NCBI RefSeq assembly: GCF_026153205.1
Contig: NZ_JAPFBW010000015.1
Coordinates: 62,001-126,000, forward strand
Length of the DNA stretch: 64,000 bases
Direction: 5' to 3'
DNA from: Aquabacterium sp. A7-Y
Lineage (GTDB): Bacteria > Pseudomonadota > Gammaproteobacteria > Burkholderiales > Burkholderiaceae_C
The position numbers and the translations under genes were made by a program. The notes beneath the pieces were generated by a model, which was given only the letters and a program-made list of their open reading frames with translations, was not told the origin of the DNA and did no database searches. Within the stretch, counting starts at the first letter, position 1; every line of letters begins with the position of its first letter. This document shows, piece by piece, positions 53,955 through 62,968 of this stretch.

Positions 53955-55043
53955 TTATCTTGGCGTCAAGCCAAGAAAGTGGTCCAGCATGTGGAAATGA
54001 TCGTCCAGGAAGCGGTCCTCCATGGCCGGCAGTTGGGCGATCGGCACCCACTCGGCGCGCGCCGCGTCATCGCCGCCCTGCACCTCGGGCAGTTCCCGTT
54101 CGCCGAGGTCGAAGTAGTGGGCGTGCGTGATGGTGCGGCCGCGCTGGCTGCGGTCGGGGTGGTCGAACACGACGGCGGCCTGCAGGCAGTCGCGCATGGT
54201 CGAATCGAGCAGGCTCAGCCGGGTCTCCTCCTTCAGTTCCCGCAAGGCCGACTGGTAGGCCGTCTCGCGCTGCTCGATGAAGCCGCCGGGCACCGCATAC
54301 AGCCCCTTGCCGGGCGGCTGCGCGCGCTGCACCAGCAGCACCCGGTCGCGACAACGCACCACCGTGTCGACCGTGACCAGCACCGGCGGGTAGGGCGCCT
54401 GCGCCCAGGCCTCGCGGTAGGCCTTGAGCTGGCGCCACTCCTCGGCCAGCGCCGGCAGGAAGGGCAGGGCCGCCCAGGCGCGCAGAAAGTCCAGCGTCGA
54501 CGGCGGGGCCTGGCCGGCCAGTGCCGCCAGCGTCGTGTCCAGCGGGTGGCCCACGGTGGAAAACAGCGCGTCCCTCAGGTGCCGGCCGTCCACCGTGCCG
54601 ACGCGCTCCTGGGATTCCAGGCGCCAGCCCGGAAAGGCCCGCAGGTACTCGCTGGTCGCGTCCTTGAAGTGGCCCACCAGGGCGACTGCCGCGTGCGCCG
54701 GCTGACCCAGGCCGACCAGCAGGCGCTCGACGCCCTGGCGCACTGCGCCGACCCAGCGGGTGTCATCGTAGTAGTCGCGCATCGGCAGGAAGTGCAGCCG
54801 CTCGCGGTCGGCGGCCGGCAGCGCGAGCTTCACCATCTCGGCGCGCTCCTGCCAGGTGAAGGGATTGCGCGGCGTGCGCGCCTGGTAGGCCGAGCCGATC
54901 ACCACTACGCAGCGGGGCGCGAGCGACAGCGCGTGCCGCAGCAGCGCCAGGTGGCCGTCGTGCAGAGGCTGGAAGCGGCCGATGTAGACCGCGGCCTCCA
55001 GGCGCGAAGGTGTGGCAGCGGAGGCATCGAGTAAGGTGCTCAT
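53955..55043 (-). CDS. nadM: Bifunctional NMN adenylyltransferase/Nudix hydrolase
   Basis: A 362-residue fusion. The N-terminal nucleotidyltransferase has GRFQPLHDGH at 22-31. The C-terminal Nudix domain carries an intact Nudix box (GGFIEQRETAYQSALRELKEETRL, glutamates kept). NadM makes NAD from NMN, and the Nudix half probably hydrolyses ADP-ribose. It ends the salvage operon, 75 bp after nadE. Confidence 0.92.
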   Translation of the reverse strand: MSTLLDASAATPSRLEAAVYIGRFQPLHDGHLALLRHALSLAPRCVVVIGSAYQARTPRNPFTWQERAEMVKLALPAADRERLHFLPMRDYYDDTRWVGAVRQGVERLLVGLGQPAHAAVALVGHFKDATSEYLRAFPGWRLESQERVGTVDGRHLRDALFSTVGHPLDTTLAALAGQAPPSTLDFLRAWAALPFLPALAEEWRQLKAYREAWAQAPYPPVLVTVDTVVRCRDRVLLVQRAQPPGKGLYAVPGGFIEQRETAYQSALRELKEETRLSLLDSTMRDCLQAAVVFDHPDRSQRGRTITHAHYFDLGERELPEVQGGDDAARAEWVPIAQLPAMEDRFLDDHFHMLDHFLGLTPR

Positions 55044-55118
55044 TCGGTAATCTCCGTGCTCCGCACGGCAATGCGAGCCCTTTCGGGCGGCCGGGCGAGG
55101 CTCATGGGTAGGGCTGTC

Positions 55119-56819
55119 TCAGAGGTGGACCGCGGCGATGGGCATCTGCCGGCCGGTGCCGAAGGCGCGCGAACGCACCCGGATGATGGGCGGCGCCTGG
55201 CGCCGCTTGTATTCGTTGCGGGCAATCATGCCGCGCACCCGGCTCACCAGGGCGCGGCCGGCCTCGTCCTGCTGGAGGCGGGCCACGAAACTCGTCGCGG
55301 CCTCGTATTCGGCGGGCGGCAGGCGCCGGCCCTCGATCAGCACCTTGAGCACCTCGTCGAGCACCGGGTAGGGCGGCAGGCTGTCGGTGTCCTTCTGGCC
55401 GGGCGCGAGTTCGGCCGAGGGCTCCTTGTCGAGGATGGCCTGAGGAATCAGCTCGCGGCCGGCTGTTTCGTTGAGGTGGCGGGACAGTGCGAAGACCTCG
55501 GTCTTGTAGAGGTCGCCAATCAGCCCGAGCCCGCCGTTGGTGTCGCCGTAGAGCGTGCAGTAGCCGACCGAGATCTCCGACTTGTTGCCGGTGGTCAGCA
55601 GCAGGTGGCCGAAGCTGTTGGAGTACTCCATCAGGATGGTGCCGCGCACGCGCGCCTGCAGGTTCTCCAGCGCGAGGCCTTCGAGGGGCCGGCCGAAACT
55701 GGCCTCGAACTGGCGGCTGTAGGCTGCCACCGTATCGGCGATCGGGTGGGTGTGCAGCTCGATGCCGAGCTTGTGGCACAGCGCCACCGAGTCGTCCACC
55801 GAGCCGGCCGAGGAATAGCGCGACGGCATCGTGATCGCGACCACCTGGTCCGGGCCCAGCGCCTCGGCGGCGAGCGCCAGCGTGAGTGCGCTGTCGATGC
55901 CGCCCGAGGAGCCGACGACGGCCCGGCTGAAGCCGCACCGGCGCGCATAGTCGCGCAAGCCCAGCACGATCTGCGCGCGGTAGAAGGCCATGGTCGGCAG
56001 GCCGCCGGGTGGCACCGCCGGCAGCGCGTTGCCTTCCGTCGAGGTGAAGCGCGTGCCGTCGAAACACAGGGTCGATACGTCCTCCTCGAAACGCCGTGCC
56101 TCGTAGACCACACCTTCGTCAGGCAGCACCGCGAAGGAGGCACCGTCGAAGACCAGCTGGTCGTGGCCGCCGATCTGGTTGACATAGAGGATGGGCAGCC
56201 GGTGCCGGCGGCTCGCGGCGCCGAAGATCTGGTGGCGCTGCTCGCGCTTGCCGATGTCGGAAGGGCTGGCGTTGATTGACACCACGAGGTCGGGCGCCGC
56301 ATCGCGCAGGCGCTCGAAGGGGTTGACCTGGTAGTCGGCACCGCCGTCGTTCCAGCCGTCCTCGCAGATCATGAAGGCGATCTGGGTGGTGCCGATGCGC
56401 AGCACCTTGGCAACGTCGGGGCCGGGTTCGAAGTGGCGGCGTTCGTCGAAGATGTTGTAGGTGGGCAGCAGCTGCTTGGCATACCGCAGCACCACCTCGC
56501 CGGCCTTCAACACCAGCAGGGTGTTGTGCAGCCGCTTGCCGGGGCCTTGCGCCGGCAGCGGCGCGCCCACCACCCAGTGCAGCCCGGGCAAGGTGCGCGA
56601 GGCGTCCTGCAAGGCCGCGAGGCCGGCGTCCACGCGCTGCATGAAGGCCGGCTCGTCGAGCAGGTCGGCCGGGTGGTAGCCGGTGAGCGAGAGTTCGGAG
56701 CAGACCAGCAGCTCGGAGCCGGCCTCGGCCGCTCGGCGGGCGGCTTCCACCATCTTCGCGACGTTGCCCTCGATGTCGCCGATCGTGTAGTCGAGCTGGG
56801 CGAGCGTGAGTTTCAGCAC
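55119..56819 (-). CDS. nadE: Glutamine-dependent NAD+ synthetase
   Basis: A 566-residue two-domain enzyme. The N-terminal nitrilase-like glutaminase has the triad E42, K115 and C152 (ICEDGWND). The C-terminal synthetase has the PP-loop SSGGIDS at 304-310. It amidates nicotinate adenine dinucleotide using glutamine ammonia. It starts 11 bp after pncB. Confidence 0.96.
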   Translation of the reverse strand: MLKLTLAQLDYTIGDIEGNVAKMVEAARRAAEAGSELLVCSELSLTGYHPADLLDEPAFMQRVDAGLAALQDASRTLPGLHWVVGAPLPAQGPGKRLHNTLLVLKAGEVVLRYAKQLLPTYNIFDERRHFEPGPDVAKVLRIGTTQIAFMICEDGWNDGGADYQVNPFERLRDAAPDLVVSINASPSDIGKREQRHQIFGAASRRHRLPILYVNQIGGHDQLVFDGASFAVLPDEGVVYEARRFEEDVSTLCFDGTRFTSTEGNALPAVPPGGLPTMAFYRAQIVLGLRDYARRCGFSRAVVGSSGGIDSALTLALAAEALGPDQVVAITMPSRYSSAGSVDDSVALCHKLGIELHTHPIADTVAAYSRQFEASFGRPLEGLALENLQARVRGTILMEYSNSFGHLLLTTGNKSEISVGYCTLYGDTNGGLGLIGDLYKTEVFALSRHLNETAGRELIPQAILDKEPSAELAPGQKDTDSLPPYPVLDEVLKVLIEGRRLPPAEYEAATSFVARLQQDEAGRALVSRVRGMIARNEYKRRQAPPIIRVRSRAFGTGRQMPIAAVHL

Positions 56820-56830
56820 CGTGCGCCCCT

Positions 56831-58018
56831 TCAGCCCTGGATCTTGAAGACCTGGCGCAGGTAGGCCAGGAAGGTTTCATCGCTGCACATGGTCTTGCCC
56901 GGGCTGTCCGACAGCTTGGCCACCGGCTGACCGTTGCAGTGGGTCAGCTTCATCACGATGTTGAGCGGCGTCTGGCCCACATCATTCGTGAGGTGGGTGC
57001 CGATGCCGAAACCCAGCTGGGTGCGGTCGGCGAACTGGCGGTACAGCGCGAAGGCCTTCTCGAAGTCCAGCGCGTCGGAGAACACCAGCCGCTTGGTGTG
57101 CGCGTCGATGCGCAGCCGCGCGTAGTGCGCAAGCGCCTTCTCGCCCCAATCGACCGGGTCGCCCGAGTCGTGCCGCAGCCCGTCGAAGAGTTTGGTGAAG
57201 TAGAGGTCGAAGTCGGCCAGGAAGGCATCCATGCCGACCACGTCCGTCAGTGCGGTGCCGAGGTCGCCCCGGTACTCCTGCACCCAGTCCTCCAGCGCGG
57301 CCTTCTGGAAGTCGCGCAGCCGCACGTCCAGGGCCTGGTAGCTCTGCAGGTATTCGTGCGCCATCGTGCCGATGGGCACCAGGTCCAGGTCGCGCGCCAG
57401 CAGCACGTTGGAAGTGCCTTTGAAGTACTGCGGCACCTCGCGCTTGAAGGTCGCGACCACCTCACGCTGCCAGGCCCCGCTGTAGCGCCGGCGCACGCCG
57501 AAGTCGAAAAACTCGAAGGGATTCCTGCGCGCCGCATCGCTCGCGAAGGCCCGGATCTGCGCCAGCTTGGCCTGCAGCCTGCGGCGCCCTTCCTGCAGCG
57601 CGGCGGCGGCATCGAAGCGGCGGAAGTAGAGCTCGTTGACGATGGCCAGCACGTAGATCTCGAAGGCCATCACGTGCACCTGCGGCCCGCGGGCCACGAT
57701 CTCCAGCCGTTCGCCGTCGGCGCGGGCCTGGATGAATTCGCGCTGGAAGCGGAAGATGCGCAGGAAGTCCACAAAATCGGACTTGATGAACCTCAGGCTG
57801 CTCAGGTAGGCCAGCTCGTCGGCGCGGAAGCTCAAGGAGCAGAGGTGGTCCAGTTGCTCGTTGACCTCGTCGAGCAGCGCGGCGAGCGGATAGTCGGGCC
57901 GGTTGCGGCAGGCGAAGGTGTACTCGGCCCGGGTCTCGGGATGACGGTGCAGCATGGTCTGCCACATCGTGAACTTGTAGAGGTCGGTTTCCAGCAGGCT
58001 GGTGATGATGGCTTGCAT
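56831..58018 (-). CDS. pncB: Nicotinate phosphoribosyltransferase
   Basis: A 395-residue enzyme that makes nicotinate mononucleotide from nicotinate and PRPP. Family markers are [17 protein letters not shown] at the N-terminus, [16 protein letters not shown], and the [10 protein letters not shown] phosphoribosyl-binding loop. It lies 60 bp after pncA and just before nadE in the same operon. Confidence 0.96.
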   Translation of the reverse strand: MQAIITSLLETDLYKFTMWQTMLHRHPETRAEYTFACRNRPDYPLAALLDEVNEQLDHLCSLSFRADELAYLSSLRFIKSDFVDFLRIFRFQREFIQARADGERLEIVARGPQVHVMAFEIYVLAIVNELYFRRFDAAAALQEGRRRLQAKLAQIRAFASDAARRNPFEFFDFGVRRRYSGAWQREVVATFKREVPQYFKGTSNVLLARDLDLVPIGTMAHEYLQSYQALDVRLRDFQKAALEDWVQEYRGDLGTALTDVVGMDAFLADFDLYFTKLFDGLRHDSGDPVDWGEKALAHYARLRIDAHTKRLVFSDALDFEKAFALYRQFADRTQLGFGIGTHLTNDVGQTPLNIVMKLTHCNGQPVAKLSDSPGKTMCSDETFLAYLRQVFKIQG

Positions 58019-58078
58019 CTCTGTTGTTCTTTCTTCCTGTGTGAAAGGGCTGGCCCGCAAGACGGGTCCTGGTGGGGC

Positions 58079-58933
58079 TCAGACCGGCAGCAGGGACGCC
58101 ACATCCTTGCTCGTCGCCAGACGCACGCCGCGTGCCCGCATGTCGGCCAGGAAGGCGGCGTGCTGCGCTTCGAAGCCGGCCACCGGGCTCATGCAATCGG
58201 TCAACAGCACCACCCGGTCAGGTCGGCCGCCGAGGTTGGCCACCAGGTGCTCGGTGGTCGCCTTGACGCAGTGGCTGCTCGCCTCCCCGGCCACCAGGAT
58301 CAGGTCGGCCTCATCCAGCCGCTCGATCAGGGCGCGGTTGAGCTGCGTGTCGGGGTCGTCCGCATCCGGTACCTCGGCCAGCAGTGCGCTGTAGTGTTCG
58401 GTCCAGGGGTTGTCGCCCTTGACCACCTTGTGCACGGAGGTGAGCGTGGCCTCTTCCCAGCGGTTATAGGCGGCGCGCACGGCTGAGTGCACGTTGTGGC
58501 CCCAGCTGCCGATTTCGCAGTGCACCGGCCACACCATCAGCGTGTAGCGGCCGCGAGCCTCCAGTTCGTCGAGATAGGCCAGCGCGCGGGGCAGGGCGCC
58601 TGCCTCGCGGGGGCGCCACTGACCGGCGCGCACCTGCGCGGCGGTGATGGCGGTAAAGGGCGGCACGGGCTCGCCCAGGGGCGCGCTCCAGAAGGCGGGG
58701 TGGGCGATGTCGATCCTGTGGTGGGAGTCCAGCGTCACGGTGATCTGGTCCAGCCCGCCGCCGGCCGCGTCGATCAGCTGGGCGACCCGCTGCATGTCGG
58801 CGTGGGCCCCGGGCACCGGCAGCGCCGGTCCCAGCCGTGCGCCCGACAACGGGTCGAGCGGGCACCACTCGGCGGGCAGGTCGCAGAAGTCGTTCTGCGG
58901 ATCGATGAGGAGCAGGTGGGTGCGGTGTTTCAT
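58079..58933 (-). CDS. pncA: Nicotinamidase/isochorismatase-family cysteine hydrolase
   Basis: A 284-residue hydrolase, longer than the E. coli enzyme. Catalytic residues are D11 (DPQNDF), K172 (VVKGDNPW) and C222 (ASSHCVKAT). It converts nicotinamide to nicotinate, feeding pncB. It is the first gene of the operon and divergent from nrtR. The ATG at 58933 has ggaagga upstream. Confidence 0.88.
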   Translation of the reverse strand: MKHRTHLLLIDPQNDFCDLPAEWCPLDPLSGARLGPALPVPGAHADMQRVAQLIDAAGGGLDQITVTLDSHHRIDIAHPAFWSAPLGEPVPPFTAITAAQVRAGQWRPREAGALPRALAYLDELEARGRYTLMVWPVHCEIGSWGHNVHSAVRAAYNRWEEATLTSVHKVVKGDNPWTEHYSALLAEVPDADDPDTQLNRALIERLDEADLILVAGEASSHCVKATTEHLVANLGGRPDRVVLLTDCMSPVAGFEAQHAAFLADMRARGVRLATSKDVASLLPV

Positions 58934-58975
58934 GGCAGCGTCCTTCCGTGATGACATGGACCGGACTCTAAAGCT

Positions 58976-58998
58976 GTTAGATTATTAATGCAACTAAC
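58976..58998. promoter_or_regulatory. Candidate NrtR operator
   Basis: Inverted arms gttag and ctaac are separated by 13 mostly AT bases, in the 147-bp region between pncA and nrtR. Its location, AT content and symmetry fit an operator of NrtR; a second AT-rich stretch near 59045-59075 may be another. Confidence 0.55.
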
Positions 58999-59080
58999 TC
59001 GCCTCCCTGAAGTAAGGGGGTCTGGTGAAGAAGAGGCTCCCTTGTTAAGCTACTTAGTCGATTCTTTGACATAACATGCC

Positions 59081-59770
59081 ATGAACCGCTCCGAGGGTAT
59101 CTCCGTGATCTGCACCGTGGACGTGGTGCTGCTGACGCTGCACGGTGGACAGCTCTGCGTGGTCCTGCTCAAGCGCGAGCGCCCGCCTTTCCAAGGGGCG
59201 CTGGCACTGCCCGGCGGCTACATCCACCCCGAGCAGGACCAGGACGCGGTCGATGCCGCGGCCCGGGTGCTGCTCGACAAGACCGGCCTCGCCAGCCCCT
59301 ACCTCGAGCAGCTCGCTACTTTTTCGGGGCCCGGGCGCGACCCGCGCGGCTGGTCGGTGTCGATCGCCTACTATGCGCTCGTCCCGCAGGAGTTGCTGCG
59401 GCGCGACACGACGGCGGCGCAGGTCTTACCGGTCGAAGGCCTGCCGGTGCTGCCTTTCGACCACGGCCGCATGGTGGCCGCGGCCGTCGCCCGAGTCCGC
59501 AGCAAAAGCCAGTATTCCTCGCTGCCGGTCCACCTGTGTCCGGAACGCTTCACGCTGCCGCAGCTGCAGGCGGTCTACGAGGCGGTGCTGGGCGAACCCA
59601 TCAACAAGGTCAGTTTCCGGCGCAAGGTGGAGGAGTTGGACGTGCTGGAGCCACTGCCCGGCGAGCTGGAACAGGGGCGTGCCAACCGTCCGGCTCAGCT
59701 GTACCGGCTGCGGCCGCAATACCGGCGGTCGCTGTCCTTGCTGGAGCGTGGCATTGGCGCGCGCAGCTGA
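59081..59770 (+). CDS. nrtR: NrtR, Nudix-related transcriptional regulator of NAD salvage
   Basis: A 229-residue regulator. The N-terminal Nudix-fold domain (about 8-150) has a degenerate Nudix box (GGYIHPEQDQDAVDAAARVLLDKTGL), missing the catalytic RE-EE glutamates as in known NrtR proteins that bind ADP-ribose without hydrolysing it. The C-terminal winged helix (TLPQLQAVYEAVLGEPINKVSFRRKVEEL) is typical. It is divergent from pncA-pncB-nadE-nadM. Confidence 0.95.
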   Translation: MNRSEGISVICTVDVVLLTLHGGQLCVVLLKRERPPFQGALALPGGYIHPEQDQDAVDAAARVLLDKTGLASPYLEQLATFSGPGRDPRGWSVSIAYYALVPQELLRRDTTAAQVLPVEGLPVLPFDHGRMVAAAVARVRSKSQYSSLPVHLCPERFTLPQLQAVYEAVLGEPINKVSFRRKVEELDVLEPLPGELEQGRANRPAQLYRLRPQYRRSLSLLERGIGARS

Positions 59771-60113
59771 GAGCTTGGCGTTCGTGAGTGGGGGGTCACT
59801 CGGGCCGACGGCGGGGAAGGATGCAGCGACGCCCGCCGGGCGTCACTGCGCAAGAAGGTGCCAACCCGTAGCAGGCCAAGCGCACCAGGCGACCATGTGC
59901 CCCATGCGTCACGCCGGCACTAGAGTGCATGGACTGGGTCCGGGCGGGCGCCGCGAGCTTACCTTGAAAACCGCTTCAATTCTGCGTAACGCAGGTGTCA
60001 GCAAGTGGCGCCGGGCCTGGCTTTCCGGCCGATCGTGAAGTATTCACGGCGGCCTTCAGAGTGCCTGACTGGAGCGAGCCGGCGCTCACACTTTGGAACC
60101 GCCGCGGTCGGTC
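59771..60113. other. Gene-free region after nrtR
   Basis: This stretch of 343 bases lies between nrtR and the convergent RHH-like gene. It contains the 59823-59849 hairpin and a small stem near 59982-59994 (ctgcg-taa-cgcag). I see no credible small gene in it. Confidence 0.5.
59823..59849. terminator. 12-bp stem-loop after nrtR
   Basis: Arms of 12 bases with one mismatch and a 3-base loop (gcc), 53 bp after the nrtR stop. No T-tract follows on the plus strand; on the minus strand atccttcccc follows, so it may end the opposing transcript. Confidence 0.5.
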
Positions 60114-60389
60114 TCAGGGGGTCTGCTCCAGCCCCTTTTTCAGCAACTCGGCCACCAGCTCGTTGAGGTCGCCGCCGCGGGCCGCGGCGCGTTCATGGAG
60201 CTGCTTGACGAGATCGCTGTGCAGCTTGACGGCAAAGGGCACCAGCCCGCGGGCCTGGTCGAGGCGGCGCTGCTCGCGCCGGTCCGGCAGCGCCGCCGCC
60301 GCGGCGCCGAAGCGACCGGGCACGCCGGCCTGCTTCATCTGGCCGGCGATCTTCGAGCCCTTGCTTTTTTCGAGGTCGGTCTTTTTCAT
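60114..60389 (-). CDS. Small ribbon-helix-helix-like protein
   Basis: A 91-residue basic protein. The C-terminal part (VPFAVKLHSDLVKQLHERAAARGGDLNELVAELLKKGL) has the strand-helix-helix pattern of RHH DNA-binding proteins, with a conserved Lys-rich N-terminus (MKKTDLEKSKGSKIAGQMK). No toxin partner is adjacent, so it is not called an antitoxin. Start ATG 60389. Confidence 0.7.
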   Translation of the reverse strand: MKKTDLEKSKGSKIAGQMKQAGVPGRFGAAAAALPDRREQRRLDQARGLVPFAVKLHSDLVKQLHERAAARGGDLNELVAELLKKGLEQTP

Positions 60390-60502
60390 GGCAATGGGGG
60401 AGGTAGTCGGTTCGAAACGATAAACCGCACATGATGAGGCATCTTGCACGCCCCACGGAACGAGGGGTGCAGGCGGCGCGCCCGGCCGCCCATAATCCGC
60501 GC

Positions 60503-61774
60503 GTGTTGTTATCCCGCCCCATCCCCCTGCACATTGCGATCGTCGGTTATGGCAGCGCCGGTCAGGCGGCCGCCTTGATGCTGTCGGCCGACGGCCACCG
60601 CGTCGAGGTGTTCGAGCGCGCCCCCGAACCCGGGCCGGTCGGCGCCGGCTTTCTGCTGCAGCCGACCGGGCTGGGCGTCCTGCACGAACTGGGGCTGATG
60701 CCGGCCGTGCTGGCGCATGGCACCCCGGTGCGCCGGCTCTGCGGCCACACGCCCGAGGGGCGTACGGTGATGGACATGGCCTATGCCGATCTCGACGCCG
60801 ACCTGAGCGGCATCGGCATGCAGCGCGGGGCCTTGTTCGAGATCCTGAGCCACGCCTGGCAGGGTCATGGCCAGCTTCACACCGGTCAGGCGGTCGTCGA
60901 GGTGGACCCCGAGCAGGGCCGCCTGCGCACTGCCGACGGCCGTCGGCATGGACCCTACGACCTGGTCGTGGCCGCCGACGGCTCGGCGTCAGCGCTGCGC
61001 GCGGGGCTGGGCGCGCCGGCGGTCGACCGGCCCTATCCATGGGGGGCTCTGTGGTGCCTGGTGCCCCAGGGCGACTGGGCCCACGCCGACGAGTTGCGGC
61101 AACGTTATCGCGCTGCGCGCAAGATGGTCGGCCTGCTGCCGGTGGGCACCCGCCCGAGCGACCCGGTGCCGCGGCTGAGCTTCTTTTTCAGCCTGCCGGT
61201 GGCCGAGTTCGCCGCGGCCCAGGCACGTGACGCCGGGGACTTCCTGGCCGAGCTGGGCCGCCTGTGGCCCGAAGCCGCGGCGGTTTTCGACCGCCTGCCA
61301 GAGCCGGCTCGCATGGCACGCGCCAGCTACCGCGACGCGGTGTTGAAGCAGTGGCACCGCGGTCGGCTGGTCGCCCTCGGCGACGCCGCGCATTCGATGA
61401 GCCCGCAACTGGGGCAGGGCGTCAACATGGCCCTGCTCGACGTGCAGGCGCTGCGCGATGCGCTGCGCAGCGAGCCGCGGCTGCCGGCGGCGCTCGCTCG
61501 GTATGCCCGCGCGCGCAAGGCGCACGTGGCGATCTACCACTTCTGGAGCCGCTGGCTGACGCCGCTGTTCCAGTCCGAACGCGACCGCCTGGCGGCCCTG
61601 CGCGACCTCGCCTTCGAGCCCATGGGGCGTTTGCCGCTGGGGCGCGGCCACATGCTGCGTGTGCTCAGCGGGACACAGCACGGCTGGCTCGGCAGCGTCA
61701 AACTCGCGCCCGGCCTGAAGGAGGCGCTCGCGGCCGCGGCTCAAGGGCAGGACTCGCCGGCGCTCAGCGCCTGA
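60503..61774 (+). CDS. FAD-dependent monooxygenase
   Basis: About 423 residues of a PHBH-type flavoprotein monooxygenase. The N-terminal FAD motif is IVGYGSAGQAAALML and the second FAD motif is GDAAHSMSPQLGQGVNMALLD. The substrate is unknown. The start is uncertain: GTG 60503 sits just before the conserved Rossmann strand; ATG 60431 would add 24 residues of unusual composition. Confidence 0.82.
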   Translation: MLLSRPIPLHIAIVGYGSAGQAAALMLSADGHRVEVFERAPEPGPVGAGFLLQPTGLGVLHELGLMPAVLAHGTPVRRLCGHTPEGRTVMDMAYADLDADLSGIGMQRGALFEILSHAWQGHGQLHTGQAVVEVDPEQGRLRTADGRRHGPYDLVVAADGSASALRAGLGAPAVDRPYPWGALWCLVPQGDWAHADELRQRYRAARKMVGLLPVGTRPSDPVPRLSFFFSLPVAEFAAAQARDAGDFLAELGRLWPEAAAVFDRLPEPARMARASYRDAVLKQWHRGRLVALGDAAHSMSPQLGQGVNMALLDVQALRDALRSEPRLPAALARYARARKAHVAIYHFWSRWLTPLFQSERDRLAALRDLAFEPMGRLPLGRGHMLRVLSGTQHGWLGSVKLAPGLKEALAAAAQGQDSPALSA

Positions 61775-61968
61775 GTTCTGCAGCCCAGTGAGCCAGGCGC
61801 CCGCCCACCCGGCAGGCGATCACTTCTGTCGGAGAACACTGACAGTTGTCCTTCCGCTCGCACCGATAACGGCTTGGAGCAGTCAACCCGATGATGCGTC
61901 AGCTCTTCGCAGCCGCCGCACGATGCAGGGAGGCGGCTTTCTTTCCATCAACAACAGGGTGTACATAC

Positions 61969-62751
61969 ATGAAACAAATCTCCAAACTTTTGCTGACGGC
62001 GATCGCGCCGGCCCTGCTGCTGGCCGCCTGCGGCGGCGGCAGCGATGACAACATCAACGACCGACTCGACACGGCCGACCCGCAGATCCGCTTCGTGCAC
62101 GCCGTGCCGCTGTCGCCGGACGTGGCGCTCTATCGCAACGGGACCCTGGTGCGCGAGGTCAACGGCGTCAACTACAAGTTCGCGTCCGAGTACCTCAACT
62201 TCGACACTGGCGCGACCGACCTGGTGCTGAAGAACTCGAGCAGCGGGGCCCAGGTGGGCGACAACGTGCCCTTCGACGCGGACCGCGGGCACAAGTACAC
62301 CCTGGTGGCCCTGCCCGCGGTGGCGAGCACCGAGCTGATGCTGATCGACGATCCCTACGACAAGGGCCTGCTGAGCGACAAGGCCCGCGTGCGGGTGCTG
62401 CATGCTGCCTTCAACTCCGGCAAGGTGGATGTCTACCTGACCGGGGTCGACCAGGACATCACGCAGGTCGGGCCGCGCTTCTCGGCGGTGGAGTACAAGC
62501 AGGCCCAGCCGGCCTCGGGCTCCGACTCGCTGGGGCTCGACGGCGGGACCTACCGCCTGCGCATCACGACCGCCGGCACCAAAAACGTGATCTTCAACAC
62601 CACCGTCAAGCTCGACGACAACGCCGACTGGCTGCTGACCGCCATCCCGTCCGGCGGGGTCGGGACCGTGGTGCCGAACTCGCTGAAGGTGCTGCTCGTG
62701 AAGGCCAACGACGGCAGCAAGACCACCCAGGAGCTCACGTCCGAAGACTGA
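61969..62751 (+). CDS. DUF4397 lipoprotein
   Basis: A 260-residue lipoprotein. The lipobox is LLLAAC followed by GGGSDD. Two tandem beta-sandwich halves of the DUF4397 family are seen (IRFVHAVPLSPDVALYRNG and VRVLHAAFNSGKVDVYLTG). Function unknown; such proteins are often surface exposed. A strong terminator follows 38 bp later. Confidence 0.88.
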   Translation: MKQISKLLLTAIAPALLLAACGGGSDDNINDRLDTADPQIRFVHAVPLSPDVALYRNGTLVREVNGVNYKFASEYLNFDTGATDLVLKNSSSGAQVGDNVPFDADRGHKYTLVALPAVASTELMLIDDPYDKGLLSDKARVRVLHAAFNSGKVDVYLTGVDQDITQVGPRFSAVEYKQAQPASGSDSLGLDGGTYRLRITTAGTKNVIFNTTVKLDDNADWLLTAIPSGGVGTVVPNSLKVLLVKANDGSKTTQELTSED

Positions 62752-62788
62752 GTACCGGCGGCCGGGAGGCGGGGCCTCCCTCCATCGG

Positions 62789-62828
62789 CCCGGCTCGCCT
62801 CCCTGGCCTGCGAGGGAGGCGAGCCGGG
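62789..62828 (+). terminator. Strong terminator after the DUF4397 gene
   Basis: A perfect 16-bp stem (62789-62804 with 62813-62828) with an 8-base loop, followed by cttcgtctgt. It lies 38 bp after the stop. Confidence 0.85.
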
Positions 62829-62968
62829 CTTCGTCTGTGCCGGCGCCCCGCTCCCGGTCGGCCGGACTCGCTCTTGGCAAACTGTTGCAGCCGCGAGGGC
62901 CGGGCCCGCGATGCAACATCTCTGCGGCTCGCGCGGCTGGCGAGGCGCGCGCTGCGGATAATCCGCGC

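Noticed and set aside
60114-60389. RHH-like gene considered as an antitoxin of a toxin-antitoxin pair
   Set aside because: No toxin-like gene lies beside it on either side.
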